Of a stretch of 39,353 nt of DNA, positions 25,913-34,160 are shown in pieces. The number at the start of each line of letters is the position of its first letter. The first letter of the stretch is position 1. Both the position numbers and the translations under genes were made by a program. The notes under the pieces are model-generated. The model was not told where the DNA came from. It ran no database searches and worked only from the letters and a program-made list of their open reading frames with translations. Source of the stretch: Spirochaetota bacterium (GTDB taxonomy: Bacteria; Spirochaetota; GWE2-31-10; JAFGQB01); NCBI GenBank assembly GCA_016935915.1, contig JAFGQB010000233.1:1-39353 (forward strand). Direction: 5' to 3'.

Positions 25913-26485
25913 TTAATAATTATAAGATTTAATTTCATAATAACTTTGAGGATGATTGCATGCCGGACAGGTTTTTGGCGGTTCTTTGCCTTTATGAACA
26001 TAACCGCATTCCCTGCAGACCCATTCAATTTCCTCATCTTTTTTAAAAACTTTATTTTTTTTAATATTATCCAAGAGTTTTAAATATCTCTCCTCATGAT
26101 GCTTTTCAATTTTAGCAATAAGTTCAAATTTTGCTGCAACATCAATGAAACCTTCTTCCCTTGCTGTTTTTGATGCATCTGCATATAATATTTCCCATTC
26201 TTCATGTTCTCCTTCGGCAGCTGCTTTTAAATTTTCTTCTGTTGTACCTATAATCCCTGCAGGAAACTTGGCGGTAATTTCCACCATACCGCCTTTTAAA
26301 AATTTAAAAAACTGTTTAGCATGCTGTCTTTCATTTTCAGCAGTCTCCATAAAAAAGGCTGAAATCTGTTCATAACCTTCTTCTTTTGCTTTTTTTGCAA
26401 AAAAAGCATACCTGTTTCTTGCCTGGGATTCACCGGCAAAAGCTGCAAGCAGATTTTTTTCTGTCTTTGAACCTTTTAAATCCAT
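25913..26485 (-). CDS. rbr: Rubrerythrin
   Basis: A 190-residue peroxide reductase. The diiron four-helix bundle is complete: E19 (AGESQARNRY), E52-x-x-H55 (NERQHA), E91/E93-H94 (AEGEHEEW) and E127-x-x-H130 (EKHHEERY). The C-terminal rubredoxin domain has C157-x-x-C160 and C173-x-x-C176, which bind the electron-transfer iron. It reduces hydrogen peroxide in the cytoplasm, as is usual in anaerobes and microaerophiles. It lies 64 bases behind perR on the same strand with an AAGGAGA SD, so the two form an operon under peroxide control. Length and motifs are canonical. Confidence 0.96.
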   Translation of the reverse strand: MDLKGSKTEKNLLAAFAGESQARNRYAFFAKKAKEEGYEQISAFFMETAENERQHAKQFFKFLKGGMVEITAKFPAGIIGTTEENLKAAAEGEHEEWEILYADASKTAREEGFIDVAAKFELIAKIEKHHEERYLKLLDNIKKNKVFKKDEEIEWVCRECGYVHKGKEPPKTCPACNHPQSYYEIKSYNY

Positions 26486-26549
26486 AATTATTTCTCCTTA
26501 TTTTTTACTTAAATTTTTTTAATCAGTGGAGTTTTCCCCTGCCCAAAGA

Positions 26550-26963
26550 TTAATTATCTGATTGGCATTTTTTACAAATGCCTTTAAAATAACCGTAAAC
26601 TTCATCTATTTGATACCCTTTAAATTCCTTTAATTCTGCTATTTTACAGCTTATTTCTATATCATAAATTTTTTTACATTTTTTACAGTAAAAATGATGA
26701 TGCATTTTTTTATTATATTCATAATTAACAACATTTTCATCGGATATTTTGATTTTGTTGATCATTTTTATTTCTTCAAGCATTTCTAAAGTATTATAAA
26801 CCGTTGCTAATGATATAGTAGGAAAATCTTTAATTAAATGATTATAAATTTGTTCTGCTGAAGAATGATCTTTATCATTTTCAAGATATTTAATAATGGC
26901 TAATCTTTGAGGAGTTACCTTAATGCCATTTTTTTTTAAAGAAATAATTATATCATTGATCAA
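26550..26963 (-). CDS. perR: Fur-family peroxide-responsive repressor, PerR-like
   Basis: A 137-residue Fur-family regulator. The winged helix starts GIKVTPQRLAIIKYL and has the recognition segment SLATVYNTLEML. The regulatory metal site has MHHHFYC (H88, H90), and D101 in KIYDIE matches the Asp typical of PerR rather than the Glu of Fur. The structural zinc site is complete: C93-x-x-C96 and C130-x-x-C133. Pairing with rubrerythrin supports PerR over Fur or Zur. It is preceded by a TTGACA/TATAAT promoter whose -10 overlaps a PerR-box-like site, so autorepression is expected. Confidence 0.9.
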   Translation of the reverse strand: MINDIIISLKKNGIKVTPQRLAIIKYLENDKDHSSAEQIYNHLIKDFPTISLATVYNTLEMLEEIKMINKIKISDENVVNYEYNKKMHHHFYCKKCKKIYDIEISCKIAELKEFKGYQIDEVYGYFKGICKKCQSDN

Positions 26964-26983
26964 AAAAAACCTTCAATATAATA

Positions 26984-27019
26984 TTAAATAATAATTAAAT
27001 GAATTTAATTATTATTTAA
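26984..27019. promoter_or_regulatory. 16-bp perfect inverted repeat in the perR leader
   Basis: Arms 26984-26999 and 27004-27019 are perfectly complementary around a TGAA spacer. The repeat begins close to the expected transcription start of perR-rbr and ends 21 bases before the perR ATG. It could be a second operator for the PerR dimer or a hairpin in the mRNA leader. Its sequence is only A and T in the arms. Confidence 0.6.
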
Positions 27020-27031
27020 GAATTATTATAA
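27017..27031. promoter_or_regulatory. PerR-box-like operator
   Basis: TAAGAATTATTATAA matches 13 of 15 positions of the Bacillus PerR box TTATAATnATTATAA (with the central base free). It covers the -10 element of the perR promoter, the expected place for a repressor that regulates its own operon. Confidence 0.55.
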
Positions 27032-27054
27032 TATAGTTTTCGTTATAATGTCAA
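27025..27054 (-). promoter_or_regulatory. Sigma-70-type promoter of perR-rbr
   Basis: On the minus strand TTGACA (27049-27054) and TATAAT (27025-27030) are both perfect consensus hexamers with an 18-base spacer, about 60 bases before the perR ATG. Confidence 0.75.
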
Positions 27055-27102
27055 GAAGTTTTTTTTACTTTTTATAAGAAATTTCTCAAAGTAAAATCCT
27101 TA

Positions 27103-27131
27103 TTGACATTAATTATTGATTTTTTTATTAT
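27103..27131 (+). promoter_or_regulatory. Sigma-70-type promoter of the envelope operon
   Basis: TTGACA (27103-27108), a 17-base spacer and TATTAT (27126-27131) stand 27 bases before the ATG at 27158, which has a CAGGAGA SD. It is divergent from the perR promoter about 50 bases away. Confidence 0.7.
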
Positions 27132-27157
27132 AAGAATCTCTTCATCAGGAGAAAAAA

Positions 27158-27841
27158 ATGACACAGTTAAAGCGATTATTGTTTATTTTAATATTTATTG
27201 CAGTAATTAAATCTTCCCTGTTCTGTCTTAATGATAATACAACCGATAAAAGAGGGGTAAAGAAATTAACCAAACTTGAAATTTTCACGATCTCATACTG
27301 GTCTTCGTATGGAGTTACAGGATTAACCGCATTAATAAATTCTTTTGCTCATCTAGGCAGCGCTTATGCCATCTCAAATGAACTAAACGACATCATCATG
27401 GATCTTAGAAAATATAATGCTGATCCGGGAATATTAGACAGTTTTTCGGCAAATTATCCAGGTATTCTCTTTGGAATGCATTTTATTACATCAGGACTTG
27501 CTTTTATTCCAGTAGCAGGCGGCATAGTATACGGTGCTTCTTTATACTTAGGTGCTATCACATTAAGCATTTTAAATGCAATGGAAATCGTTGATTTTGA
27601 AGTTGACTACGGTCATTCATATGATCTGTCTTCTTATGAAGATAAAGTTAAAAATGTTTATAGAAGAATTATGGATTCGACATCTTACTTTGTAGTAGGA
27701 TCTATATCCATAATTTTCGGAATTGCTGATATTATTATGTGGTTCTATTATAATAAAGAGATAAAAAGGAACAAATTTCCTTATCAACAGAGAAGTTTTA
27801 CTTTTTTACCTGGCAGTCTGACATTTAAAATAAATTTATAA
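27158..27841 (+). CDS. Putative exported membrane protein of unknown function
   Basis: A 227-residue protein. It starts with a signal-like hydrophobic segment (residues 6-22, ending LFC), followed by several further hydrophobic stretches: about 45-70 (ISYWSSYGVTGLTALINSF), 98-135 (GMHFITSGLAFIPVAGG and GASLYLGAITLSI) and 178-197 (YFVVGSISIIFGIADIIMWF). This suggests a multi-span inner-membrane protein. I do not recognise a family. It is first in an operon with two OmpA-like genes (gap of six bases, then a four-base overlap), so a role in the cell envelope is inferred. It has a good SD and an upstream sigma-70 promoter. Confidence 0.75.
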   Translation: MTQLKRLLFILIFIAVIKSSLFCLNDNTTDKRGVKKLTKLEIFTISYWSSYGVTGLTALINSFAHLGSAYAISNELNDIIMDLRKYNADPGILDSFSANYPGILFGMHFITSGLAFIPVAGGIVYGASLYLGAITLSILNAMEIVDFEVDYGHSYDLSSYEDKVKNVYRRIMDSTSYFVVGSISIIFGIADIIMWFYYNKEIKRNKFPYQQRSFTFLPGSLTFKINL

Positions 27842-27847
27842 TTTTAT

Positions 27848-29017
27848 ATGAAAAAAATATTACTTTTTTATATATTAATTAACATTTTAATATTACATAA
27901 TAAAATATTTTCGGAACAATTTTCATATAAGTTTGAAGAAGACAGTGTTTTGTATATTGAATCAGACATTAATTATAAACTTTTCCTTAATGGAAAATAT
28001 TTAAATAAATTTTCTTCAAAAGAGATTTCAAGACATCAGATAATTTCTATAAATAAAAATAAAGCAAAAATTAAAACAGAATTATCTATAATCAATGATT
28101 CAGATGATCTTAGAATTTATAAAAAAAGTAAAACTTCAAAATTTTCATTTTATAAAACAGATAAAGGAAAAACCAGTGGTTTAAATACAGTTAAAGGGAT
28201 GCATGACTTTCCTGTTTTTCCGGAAAAAGATATTAATATCGGAGATGCATGGATTATGCCGGCTTATTATGTAATGCCATTATTCAGCTCTTTATCTGGC
28301 ATTAAACTTGAACTGCAAGTTCAATATAGAATGTTGGGATATGAAAAAAACAACAATGATGATATTGTTATCATCTCAGCAAATGCAGTTTTTGCCAAAG
28401 ACAGAATAGCGGACTTACTGGCAATTAATAAAATTTTTACTCTTTCTGGTTATTGTAATTTTCTGATCAAGTTTAATATCACAAAGGGTATTGTTCAATC
28501 GATCGAAGAAATATTTAATTATTATTATGTACTTTACGATTGTTCAGTAATAGAGATCGCCGGCATATCAAATAGCTTGTTCATAATGCCGGAAAAAACA
28601 ATCGAAAAAAAAGATATTATTGATCAATCAGATGATATAAATATAGTATTTGAAAAAGATAATTTCGTTATTATTACTTTACTCAATGTTCAATTTTTAT
28701 CCGACAGCAAAATATTACTTGATATCGAAAAATCCCGAATTGATAAAGTTGCTAATTTATTAAAAGAAAAATATAAGAATAATAATATAATAATAATAGG
28801 ACATGCGGCAAGCATAGGAAAGCCGAAAGCCGAGATGGATCTATCCGAAGAACGGGCAAAAGCAGTTTTGGATTACCTGGTTAAACAGCATAAGCTTAAT
28901 ACCTCTTTATTAAGTTATGAAGGCAGAGGTTCTACAGAACCTATAGCTGACAATAAAACCGAAGAAGGTAAAGCCATGAATCGAAGGGTTGAGATAAGAA
29001 TTTTTCCAAATTTATGA
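27848..29017 (+). CDS. Exported protein with C-terminal OmpA-like domain
   Basis: A 389-residue protein with a signal peptide (residues 3-22). The first 270 residues are a beta-rich region without a family that I recognise. Residues 275-389 form an OmpA/MotB-type peptidoglycan-associating domain: NVQFLSDSKILLD, IIIIGHAASIG, LSEERAKAVLDYL, LSYEGRGSTEPIADN and NRRVEIRIF. The Asp of the GH(Y)TDxxG motif, which binds diaminopimelate in E. coli-type OmpA, is Ala here, while the Arg of LSxxRA is kept. Spirochaetes, which use ornithine in place of diaminopimelate in peptidoglycan, often show such changes. It overlaps the next gene by four bases (ATGA). Confidence 0.85.
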   Translation: MKKILLFYILINILILHNKIFSEQFSYKFEEDSVLYIESDINYKLFLNGKYLNKFSSKEISRHQIISINKNKAKIKTELSIINDSDDLRIYKKSKTSKFSFYKTDKGKTSGLNTVKGMHDFPVFPEKDINIGDAWIMPAYYVMPLFSSLSGIKLELQVQYRMLGYEKNNNDDIVIISANAVFAKDRIADLLAINKIFTLSGYCNFLIKFNITKGIVQSIEEIFNYYYVLYDCSVIEIAGISNSLFIMPEKTIEKKDIIDQSDDINIVFEKDNFVIITLLNVQFLSDSKILLDIEKSRIDKVANLLKEKYKNNNIIIIGHAASIGKPKAEMDLSEERAKAVLDYLVKQHKLNTSLLSYEGRGSTEPIADNKTEEGKAMNRRVEIRIFPNL

Positions 29018-30183
29018 AAAAAAAACTGGTTATAGTTATTGTTTTTATTTATATATTATCATTAAGTTTTTCCACGCCAAAAATCGAATTCAGATTATCA
29101 GCGGATTTTTATTCGAATCCTTATTTTTATGAATGCATAGAAAAAATGCATTGCAGATCATTAAACGGATCAATTATGCTGGGTGTAGCAATAAATAAAT
29201 TTACAATAGGACTTGAAGTTTTTGAAAATTATTATTCATTGAATTCATCCGGAAGCGATCTGAAAGGTGCATGGAATATTATAAGAGGCACTATTGATTT
29301 ATATTATAAACCTATCAATTGGTTTGAATTAAAATGGGGATTTGGAGGAGCATGGTATCGTTCTTCATTTAATGAAAATTCAACAGGGATCACAGTAAAA
29401 AATGAAGGTGGATTATCAATTATACTAAACGCTGCTTTTTTCCCTCCATTTCAATATATTCATCCCGAACTTATAAACCGGCTTGATTTATTTTTTTTTA
29501 AAAATTATGTTACACCCTATTATTACGGAGCAATAAAATGTGTATTTCACCCCTTTATCAAATGGATAAACATCTACATAGAAGCCGGCGGAATGACATG
29601 GATAAATAATGATATGCCTTATGATATAAAAACAGGCATGTTTATCTGGTCTGCAGGGATATATATTGATCTAAGTATAATGAGCTCAATAAATAAAATG
29701 AAAAATGACATTAGAAGAATTCAATATTATAAAAAAGAAAAAAATGGAATAATTCCAGAAAAAGAAATACAAACAGAGAGAGAAAAAAAATTGATATTAT
29801 CAAAAGAAGAAATGTATGATTTTAATTTATTAAAAAACGGCAAAGTCGGAGATATAATAATTTTTAACAGCATAAAATTCAGTACAGATTCATCTGTCAT
29901 AAAAGAGCAGTCATTTATAATTCTTGATAAGATAGCAGAACTTTTGAATTCGGATAATAATTTTGAAATTGAAATAAGAGGACATTCTGGAAAACTTGAA
30001 AATCTGGAAGAGGAGCTTTTACTCTCACAGGAACGAGCCGACAAAGTAAGAGAATATCTTATAAAAAAAGGTATAAACAAATATACAATTATTGCCAACG
30101 GTTACGGCAGTCTTTATACCGATAAATTAACAAAAGAGGAATTAGATGAATATCTTGAAATAAAAATCATTAAAAAGTATTGA
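29014..30183 (+). CDS. Outer-membrane beta-barrel-like protein with divergent C-terminal OmpA-like domain
   Basis: A 389-residue protein with a signal peptide (residues 3-20, cleavage near FST). Residues 25-225 are rich in alternating aromatic strands (WFELKWGFGGAWY, IYIEAGGMTW), consistent with a small beta barrel. A charged linker follows at 230-270, then an OmpA-like domain: IIIFNSIKFSTDSS, IEIRGHSGKLE, LSQERADKVREYL and IIANGYGS. The Asp of TDxxG is replaced by Gly, and the C-terminal NRRVE motif is missing (DEYLEIKI instead), so peptidoglycan binding is doubtful or altered. The start overlaps the preceding gene (ATGA), and both genes probably act in the same envelope structure. Confidence 0.8.
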   Translation: MKKKLVIVIVFIYILSLSFSTPKIEFRLSADFYSNPYFYECIEKMHCRSLNGSIMLGVAINKFTIGLEVFENYYSLNSSGSDLKGAWNIIRGTIDLYYKPINWFELKWGFGGAWYRSSFNENSTGITVKNEGGLSIILNAAFFPPFQYIHPELINRLDLFFFKNYVTPYYYGAIKCVFHPFIKWINIYIEAGGMTWINNDMPYDIKTGMFIWSAGIYIDLSIMSSINKMKNDIRRIQYYKKEKNGIIPEKEIQTEREKKLILSKEEMYDFNLLKNGKVGDIIIFNSIKFSTDSSVIKEQSFIILDKIAELLNSDNNFEIEIRGHSGKLENLEEELLLSQERADKVREYLIKKGINKYTIIANGYGSLYTDKLTKEELDEYLEIKIIKKY

Positions 30184-30280
30184 TATTTATGTACTTGGTG
30201 ATATAATTAATAAAGAGATATTATTAACCGGCTGATATATCTTAAAAATACAAAAACTGCAACCATTAAAAATAATAATT

Positions 30281-31423
30281 ATGTTAAAGAAAAATATTAA
30301 GGGTACCAAGCACAAAAAAAAACATGTTATTGGAATTGCCCTTTATTTTATTATTTATTTATTCATCATATCCTGTGACTTTAATAATCCGTTTCTTACA
30401 CAAAGCTCCAATACAAGCTCTCCTGATCTTCTTCCTCAATATTTCGTTTATAAAGACAGGTATTATATACAAAATGTATATCCCAATGACGCGGTAATGG
30501 GTGATGACGGAAATTTTATCTATGCATCAGTCATTTATGGCGTAGTAAAACTGGCAGTTGATCAAATAACAGGAGAACTGAGTTTTATCGGTTTTTGCGA
30601 TTTAAATTCCCCATTAATGGCAACCAATTTTTCTTTATTAAGGATCTGCGGAAATTATTTATATGTGACATATAACAGCTTTGCAAGAATTGCATTGGTA
30701 ACATTGGATAACTTTCAATACAGTTCAAATCAGGCTTTCAGTACTACAAACGGATGGACTGGTAAAAATTTTTTTGCATCATCTGACGGGCAAAACATGT
30801 ATTCATTATATTCTAATAATATATCACAATATAAAATTGAAAGTACCGGAATATTAACTCTTGAAACAACATATAATACCGGTGTAACTGTAGATTCAAT
30901 GAATATATCTCCAGATGGAAATAATATTTATTTCAATGATAAAACCAATAATACTATAAAATGGTACACCCGTGATTTAAGCGGAGATCTTTCCTGCTTA
31001 AAAAGTCTTGATGATACAGATCCGGCAAACAGTATCATTTCAAACGGCAGAAATATTATTATTTCCGGCGATAATACTCTATTAAGCTTAATTGAAGGAA
31101 ATAGTATTTCAATTTTTAACATAAGCATCGGCGGAGATATTACATTAAAACAAAAAATTTATAATTCCGACAGTTTTTATAGAATAGCTTATTCACAAAA
31201 CCAAAATATAATATACTCTACCTCAATGATATCCGGGCTATGGATCGATAGTTTTAATATGTACAGAGAAAATAATTCCGACGGATTGTTTCATTTAATA
31301 AAAGAAAATGTTATTGATGTTTATGAAAATGTGACATCAATTTTTGATTCTCCCGACGGTAATAATATTTATTATACTGAAAGTGCGGTACACCGATTGA
31401 GATATATGGAATGGCCCAATTAA
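30281..31423 (+). CDS. Beta-propeller lipoprotein (lactonase-like repeats), copy 1
   Basis: A 380-residue protein. After a basic N-terminus, a hydrophobic stretch ends in the lipobox FIISC (Cys near residue 32), so it is likely a lipoprotein. The mature part carries repeated blades with MGDDGNFIYASV, SPDGNNIYFND, TIKWYTRD, GDLSCLKSL and SPDGNNIYYTES, as in lactonase/YncE-type beta propellers. Function is unknown; extracellular ligand or protein binding is likely. It ends in MEWPN, parallel to MDWPD-like ends of the next gene. The two are tandem duplicates, with the second starting 17 bases after this stop. Confidence 0.8.
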   Translation: MLKKNIKGTKHKKKHVIGIALYFIIYLFIISCDFNNPFLTQSSNTSSPDLLPQYFVYKDRYYIQNVYPNDAVMGDDGNFIYASVIYGVVKLAVDQITGELSFIGFCDLNSPLMATNFSLLRICGNYLYVTYNSFARIALVTLDNFQYSSNQAFSTTNGWTGKNFFASSDGQNMYSLYSNNISQYKIESTGILTLETTYNTGVTVDSMNISPDGNNIYFNDKTNNTIKWYTRDLSGDLSCLKSLDDTDPANSIISNGRNIIISGDNTLLSLIEGNSISIFNISIGGDITLKQKIYNSDSFYRIAYSQNQNIIYSTSMISGLWIDSFNMYRENNSDGLFHLIKENVIDVYENVTSIFDSPDGNNIYYTESAVHRLRYMEWPN

Positions 31424-31440
31424 AATATAAGGATAATGAA

Positions 31441-32571
31441 GTGATAAAGAATTTATATATTTTTTTTATTATTTTTTTTATACTTTTAACCTGCAGCCAG
31501 ACAGATGATCCGCTAAATTCAGGAAAGCCCAGACCCATTCCTGAATATTTTGCAACTAAAATACAATATTCAATAAATGATTTTGGACTTGATCCTGTTA
31601 CATATAACTTAAGGGATGCAGTAATGAGTTCTGACGAAAATTTCATATACGTATCAGTTTATGGTTTAGGTATAGTGAAACTTCAAAGAAATACAACAAC
31701 AGGCTTTTTAAGTTATGTAGGTTATTGCGATCTTGTCACGCCCACTGCGACAGACGGTTTCGATAAAATAAAATTATCGCCTGATAATGAATATCTCTAT
31801 ATCACATGCAGATTATATGCAGGACAAAATTTAATAGCATGGGTATCGCTTGATAATCTGACTTATGTTAGTAATATTTTATCCAGCTCTTCATCTTCCC
31901 GAGATATATGTATATCTTCCGATGGGAATTCTTTTTATTTTTTATTTTCCAATTCTATTTATCAGTATGATATAAATAAAACCACAGGAGTATTGTCCAA
32001 CAGTAAGACTTATTCTCCGGGGGGATCTTTTACATCCATGAATATTTCGCCTGACGGTAATTATTTATATTTTATTGATGCATGGCCCGGCGGTGATACT
32101 GTTAAATGGTATACACGTGATCCTGGCACAGGTGATTTATATTTTTTAAAAAGCCTTAGAGAAACAGACAAGCTGAATTCTTATATAAATTACGGTGATA
32201 ATTTGCTGGTATCAAATGATAATAATTTTGTTTATCTGACGGAAACAGCTGGCAATCCTTATTATATACTCTGTCTAAATAAGGCGGCGAACGGGGATTT
32301 GACTTTTTTCTGTAAAATGTTCCCTTACTCTTCCATAATCTTCGGAATAGGACTATCCTCTGACGGAAATAATATATATACAGATGAACAGGATTCAATA
32401 TCATGGTATTCAAGGGATAATTCAACTGAAAGTTTCAGTTTTAAAAAAAACAATACTCTGGAAGATACGCTTACTGCATGTCAGATAATCACCTCTCAGG
32501 ACGGCAGCCATATTTATTATTTTTACGGAGAATCTATCGTTTTTGTAAAATATATAGACTGGCCAGATTAG
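31441..32571 (+). CDS. Beta-propeller lipoprotein (lactonase-like repeats), copy 2
   Basis: A 376-residue protein. I chose the GTG at 31441 because AAGGA (31429-31433) lies seven bases upstream and it gives a clean lipoprotein signal, MIKNLYIFFIIFFILLTC; an ATG at 31411 would lie inside the preceding gene. The body has propeller blades with SSDENFIYVSV, SPDNEYLYIT, SPDGNYLYFID, VKWYTRDPGTGDL and SSDGNNIYTD. It is a tandem paralog of the upstream gene, with matching block order and a shared C-terminal WP(N/D) end. Substrate or partner unknown. Confidence 0.82.
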   Translation: MIKNLYIFFIIFFILLTCSQTDDPLNSGKPRPIPEYFATKIQYSINDFGLDPVTYNLRDAVMSSDENFIYVSVYGLGIVKLQRNTTTGFLSYVGYCDLVTPTATDGFDKIKLSPDNEYLYITCRLYAGQNLIAWVSLDNLTYVSNILSSSSSSRDICISSDGNSFYFLFSNSIYQYDINKTTGVLSNSKTYSPGGSFTSMNISPDGNYLYFIDAWPGGDTVKWYTRDPGTGDLYFLKSLRETDKLNSYINYGDNLLVSNDNNFVYLTETAGNPYYILCLNKAANGDLTFFCKMFPYSSIIFGIGLSSDGNNIYTDEQDSISWYSRDNSTESFSFKKNNTLEDTLTACQIITSQDGSHIYYFYGESIVFVKYIDWPD

Positions 32572-32658
32572 CCAATAATAATAATTTATACCGTTTTACA
32601 TGAATATTAATAAAGTATGATTCCGGACAGACTTTGCGCAAAAAAAAAAAAAATAAAA

Positions 32659-32685
32659 TTGACATAAATTGAAAAATAATAAAAT
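32659..32685 (+). promoter_or_regulatory. Possible sigma-70 promoter for the Nudix gene
   Basis: TTGACA (32659-32664) is followed after 15 bases by TAAAAT (32680-32685), about 53 bases before the ATG at 32739. The short spacer and AT-rich setting make this uncertain. Confidence 0.4.
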
Positions 32686-32738
32686 ATATGGATTATTCTG
32701 ACAAAAAGTTATAAAACTACAAAATTAACGGATATAAA

Positions 32739-33287
32739 ATGGACATTAATAAAACATGGAAAATTCAAAATGAAAAATCTGTTTTAAAGACCAGAATATA
32801 CGAAGTTTTTGATTTGAAATGTTATCTGCCCTCAAAAAAAATCAAGCATAATTTTTATTCAATCCGTATGCCTGACTGGGTAAATGTTTTTTCGGTTACT
32901 ACTGACAAAAAAATTATATTTGTTAAACAGCATAGGATCGGCAAGAATATTATTACGCTTGAAGCTCCTGCAGGCGCAATCGACAAAGGAGAAGCGCCAA
33001 AAAATGCCGCCTTGAGAGAACTTGAAGAAGAAACAGGATATGTGCCTGATAAATTGATATTGCTAAAAAAAATTTCTGTCAATCCTGCAATTCAAAATAA
33101 TACATGTTACATTTTTTTAGCATTGGACTGCAGAAAAACAAAAGAAACAAAGTTTGATCATTCAGAAGAATTGGACATAGTATTTCACGCATTAAACGAA
33201 TTAAATAAAATAATAAATTCCGATATGATCGATAATTCATTGGCATATATGGCATGTTTGCTGGCAAAAAATTATTTTAAATTATAG
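32739..33287 (+). CDS. Nudix hydrolase, ADP-ribose pyrophosphatase-like
   Basis: A 182-residue protein with a complete Nudix box (Gx5Ex7REUxEExGU): GAIDKGEAPKNAALREL followed by EEETGYV. The preceding VKQHRIGKNIITLEAPAGAI is like ADP-sugar pyrophosphatases (NudF type), in which QxR and ExPAG are typical. It would hydrolyse ADP-ribose or related nucleoside diphosphate sugars in the cytoplasm. It is followed eight bases later by the secreted EEP-family gene, with which it is probably co-transcribed. Length is normal for the family. Confidence 0.9.
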   Translation: MDINKTWKIQNEKSVLKTRIYEVFDLKCYLPSKKIKHNFYSIRMPDWVNVFSVTTDKKIIFVKQHRIGKNIITLEAPAGAIDKGEAPKNAALRELEEETGYVPDKLILLKKISVNPAIQNNTCYIFLALDCRKTKETKFDHSEELDIVFHALNELNKIINSDMIDNSLAYMACLLAKNYFKL

Positions 33288-33295
33288 AGTAGGTT

Positions 33296-34153
33296 ATGAA
33301 GAAGTTTTTAATTGTTCTTGTTTTTTTTAATTTAAATTTTATATACTCGCAGTCATTAAGACTTTTATGGTGGAACATCGAGAATTTTTTTGACACAAAG
33401 GATGATCCCAAAAAGGATGATACTATTTTAACAATCTATCAGTATGAAAATAAATTAAATGATATTTCGGAAAAATTAAGAAAAATAAATGCGGACATAG
33501 CCGGTATAGCAGAAATAGAAAATATTGAGATTTTAAAAGAACTTGCTTACGAATCCGGCTATCCTTTTTATTATCTTATTGAAGGTAATGATCCAAGAGG
33601 TATTGACATTGCTTTAATATCAAAATGGGAAATAGATTATAAAACTCATAAAGATCAGCCGACTCCCTATAAAGAAAACTTCTATTATAAATTCAGCAGA
33701 GACTGCCCTGAAGGAAGTTTTTATTTTAACGGTGAAAAAATATTTTTGCTGCTTAATCATTTAAAGGCAAATTATAAGGAAGATTCGATATCTAATAAGA
33801 AAAGAACGGCGCAAATAAAAGGAATACTTGATATAATTTCAGTTATTTATAAAAACAATAATAATAAGCCGAATATAATTGTCATGGGAGATTTAAACAG
33901 CTTAAGATACACCGATCAGTTGAATATACTTGAAAAAAGCGGTTTGATCATTTTAAATTATCTTTATCCTGAAGAAAAAATATATACCATTAAAATCAAT
34001 AATAAAAAAAGGGATATTGATTATTTTATAATGAATAAACCCCTTTTTGATAAAATAAAAATAAAGAAATTACAGAGTTACAACAAAGATGATTTTAACA
34101 AAATAAGCGATCATTATCCAATATGTCTTGAATTTGATTTTAAAAAAAAATAA
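33296..34153 (+). CDS. Secreted endonuclease/exonuclease/phosphatase (EEP) family protein
   Basis: A 285-residue protein with a signal peptide (MKKFLIVLVFFNLNFIYSQ). The EEP fold signatures are present: LRLLWWNIENFFDTKDD (metal-binding Asn-Glu), DIAGIAEIENIEIL (Glu), LLLNHLKANY, NIIVMGDLNSLRYTD (catalytic Asp-x-Asn) and KISDHYPICLEF (catalytic Asp-His). It is probably a periplasmic or secreted nuclease or phosphodiesterase, of the type that begins with the LRxxxWNVENLFD motif. Substrate not readable. It ends seven bases before the convergent metallo-hydrolase gene. Confidence 0.88.
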   Translation: MKKFLIVLVFFNLNFIYSQSLRLLWWNIENFFDTKDDPKKDDTILTIYQYENKLNDISEKLRKINADIAGIAEIENIEILKELAYESGYPFYYLIEGNDPRGIDIALISKWEIDYKTHKDQPTPYKENFYYKFSRDCPEGSFYFNGEKIFLLLNHLKANYKEDSISNKKRTAQIKGILDIISVIYKNNNNKPNIIVMGDLNSLRYTDQLNILEKSGLIILNYLYPEEKIYTIKINNKKRDIDYFIMNKPLFDKIKIKKLQSYNKDDFNKISDHYPICLEFDFKKK

Positions 34154-34160
34154 AATTGCT

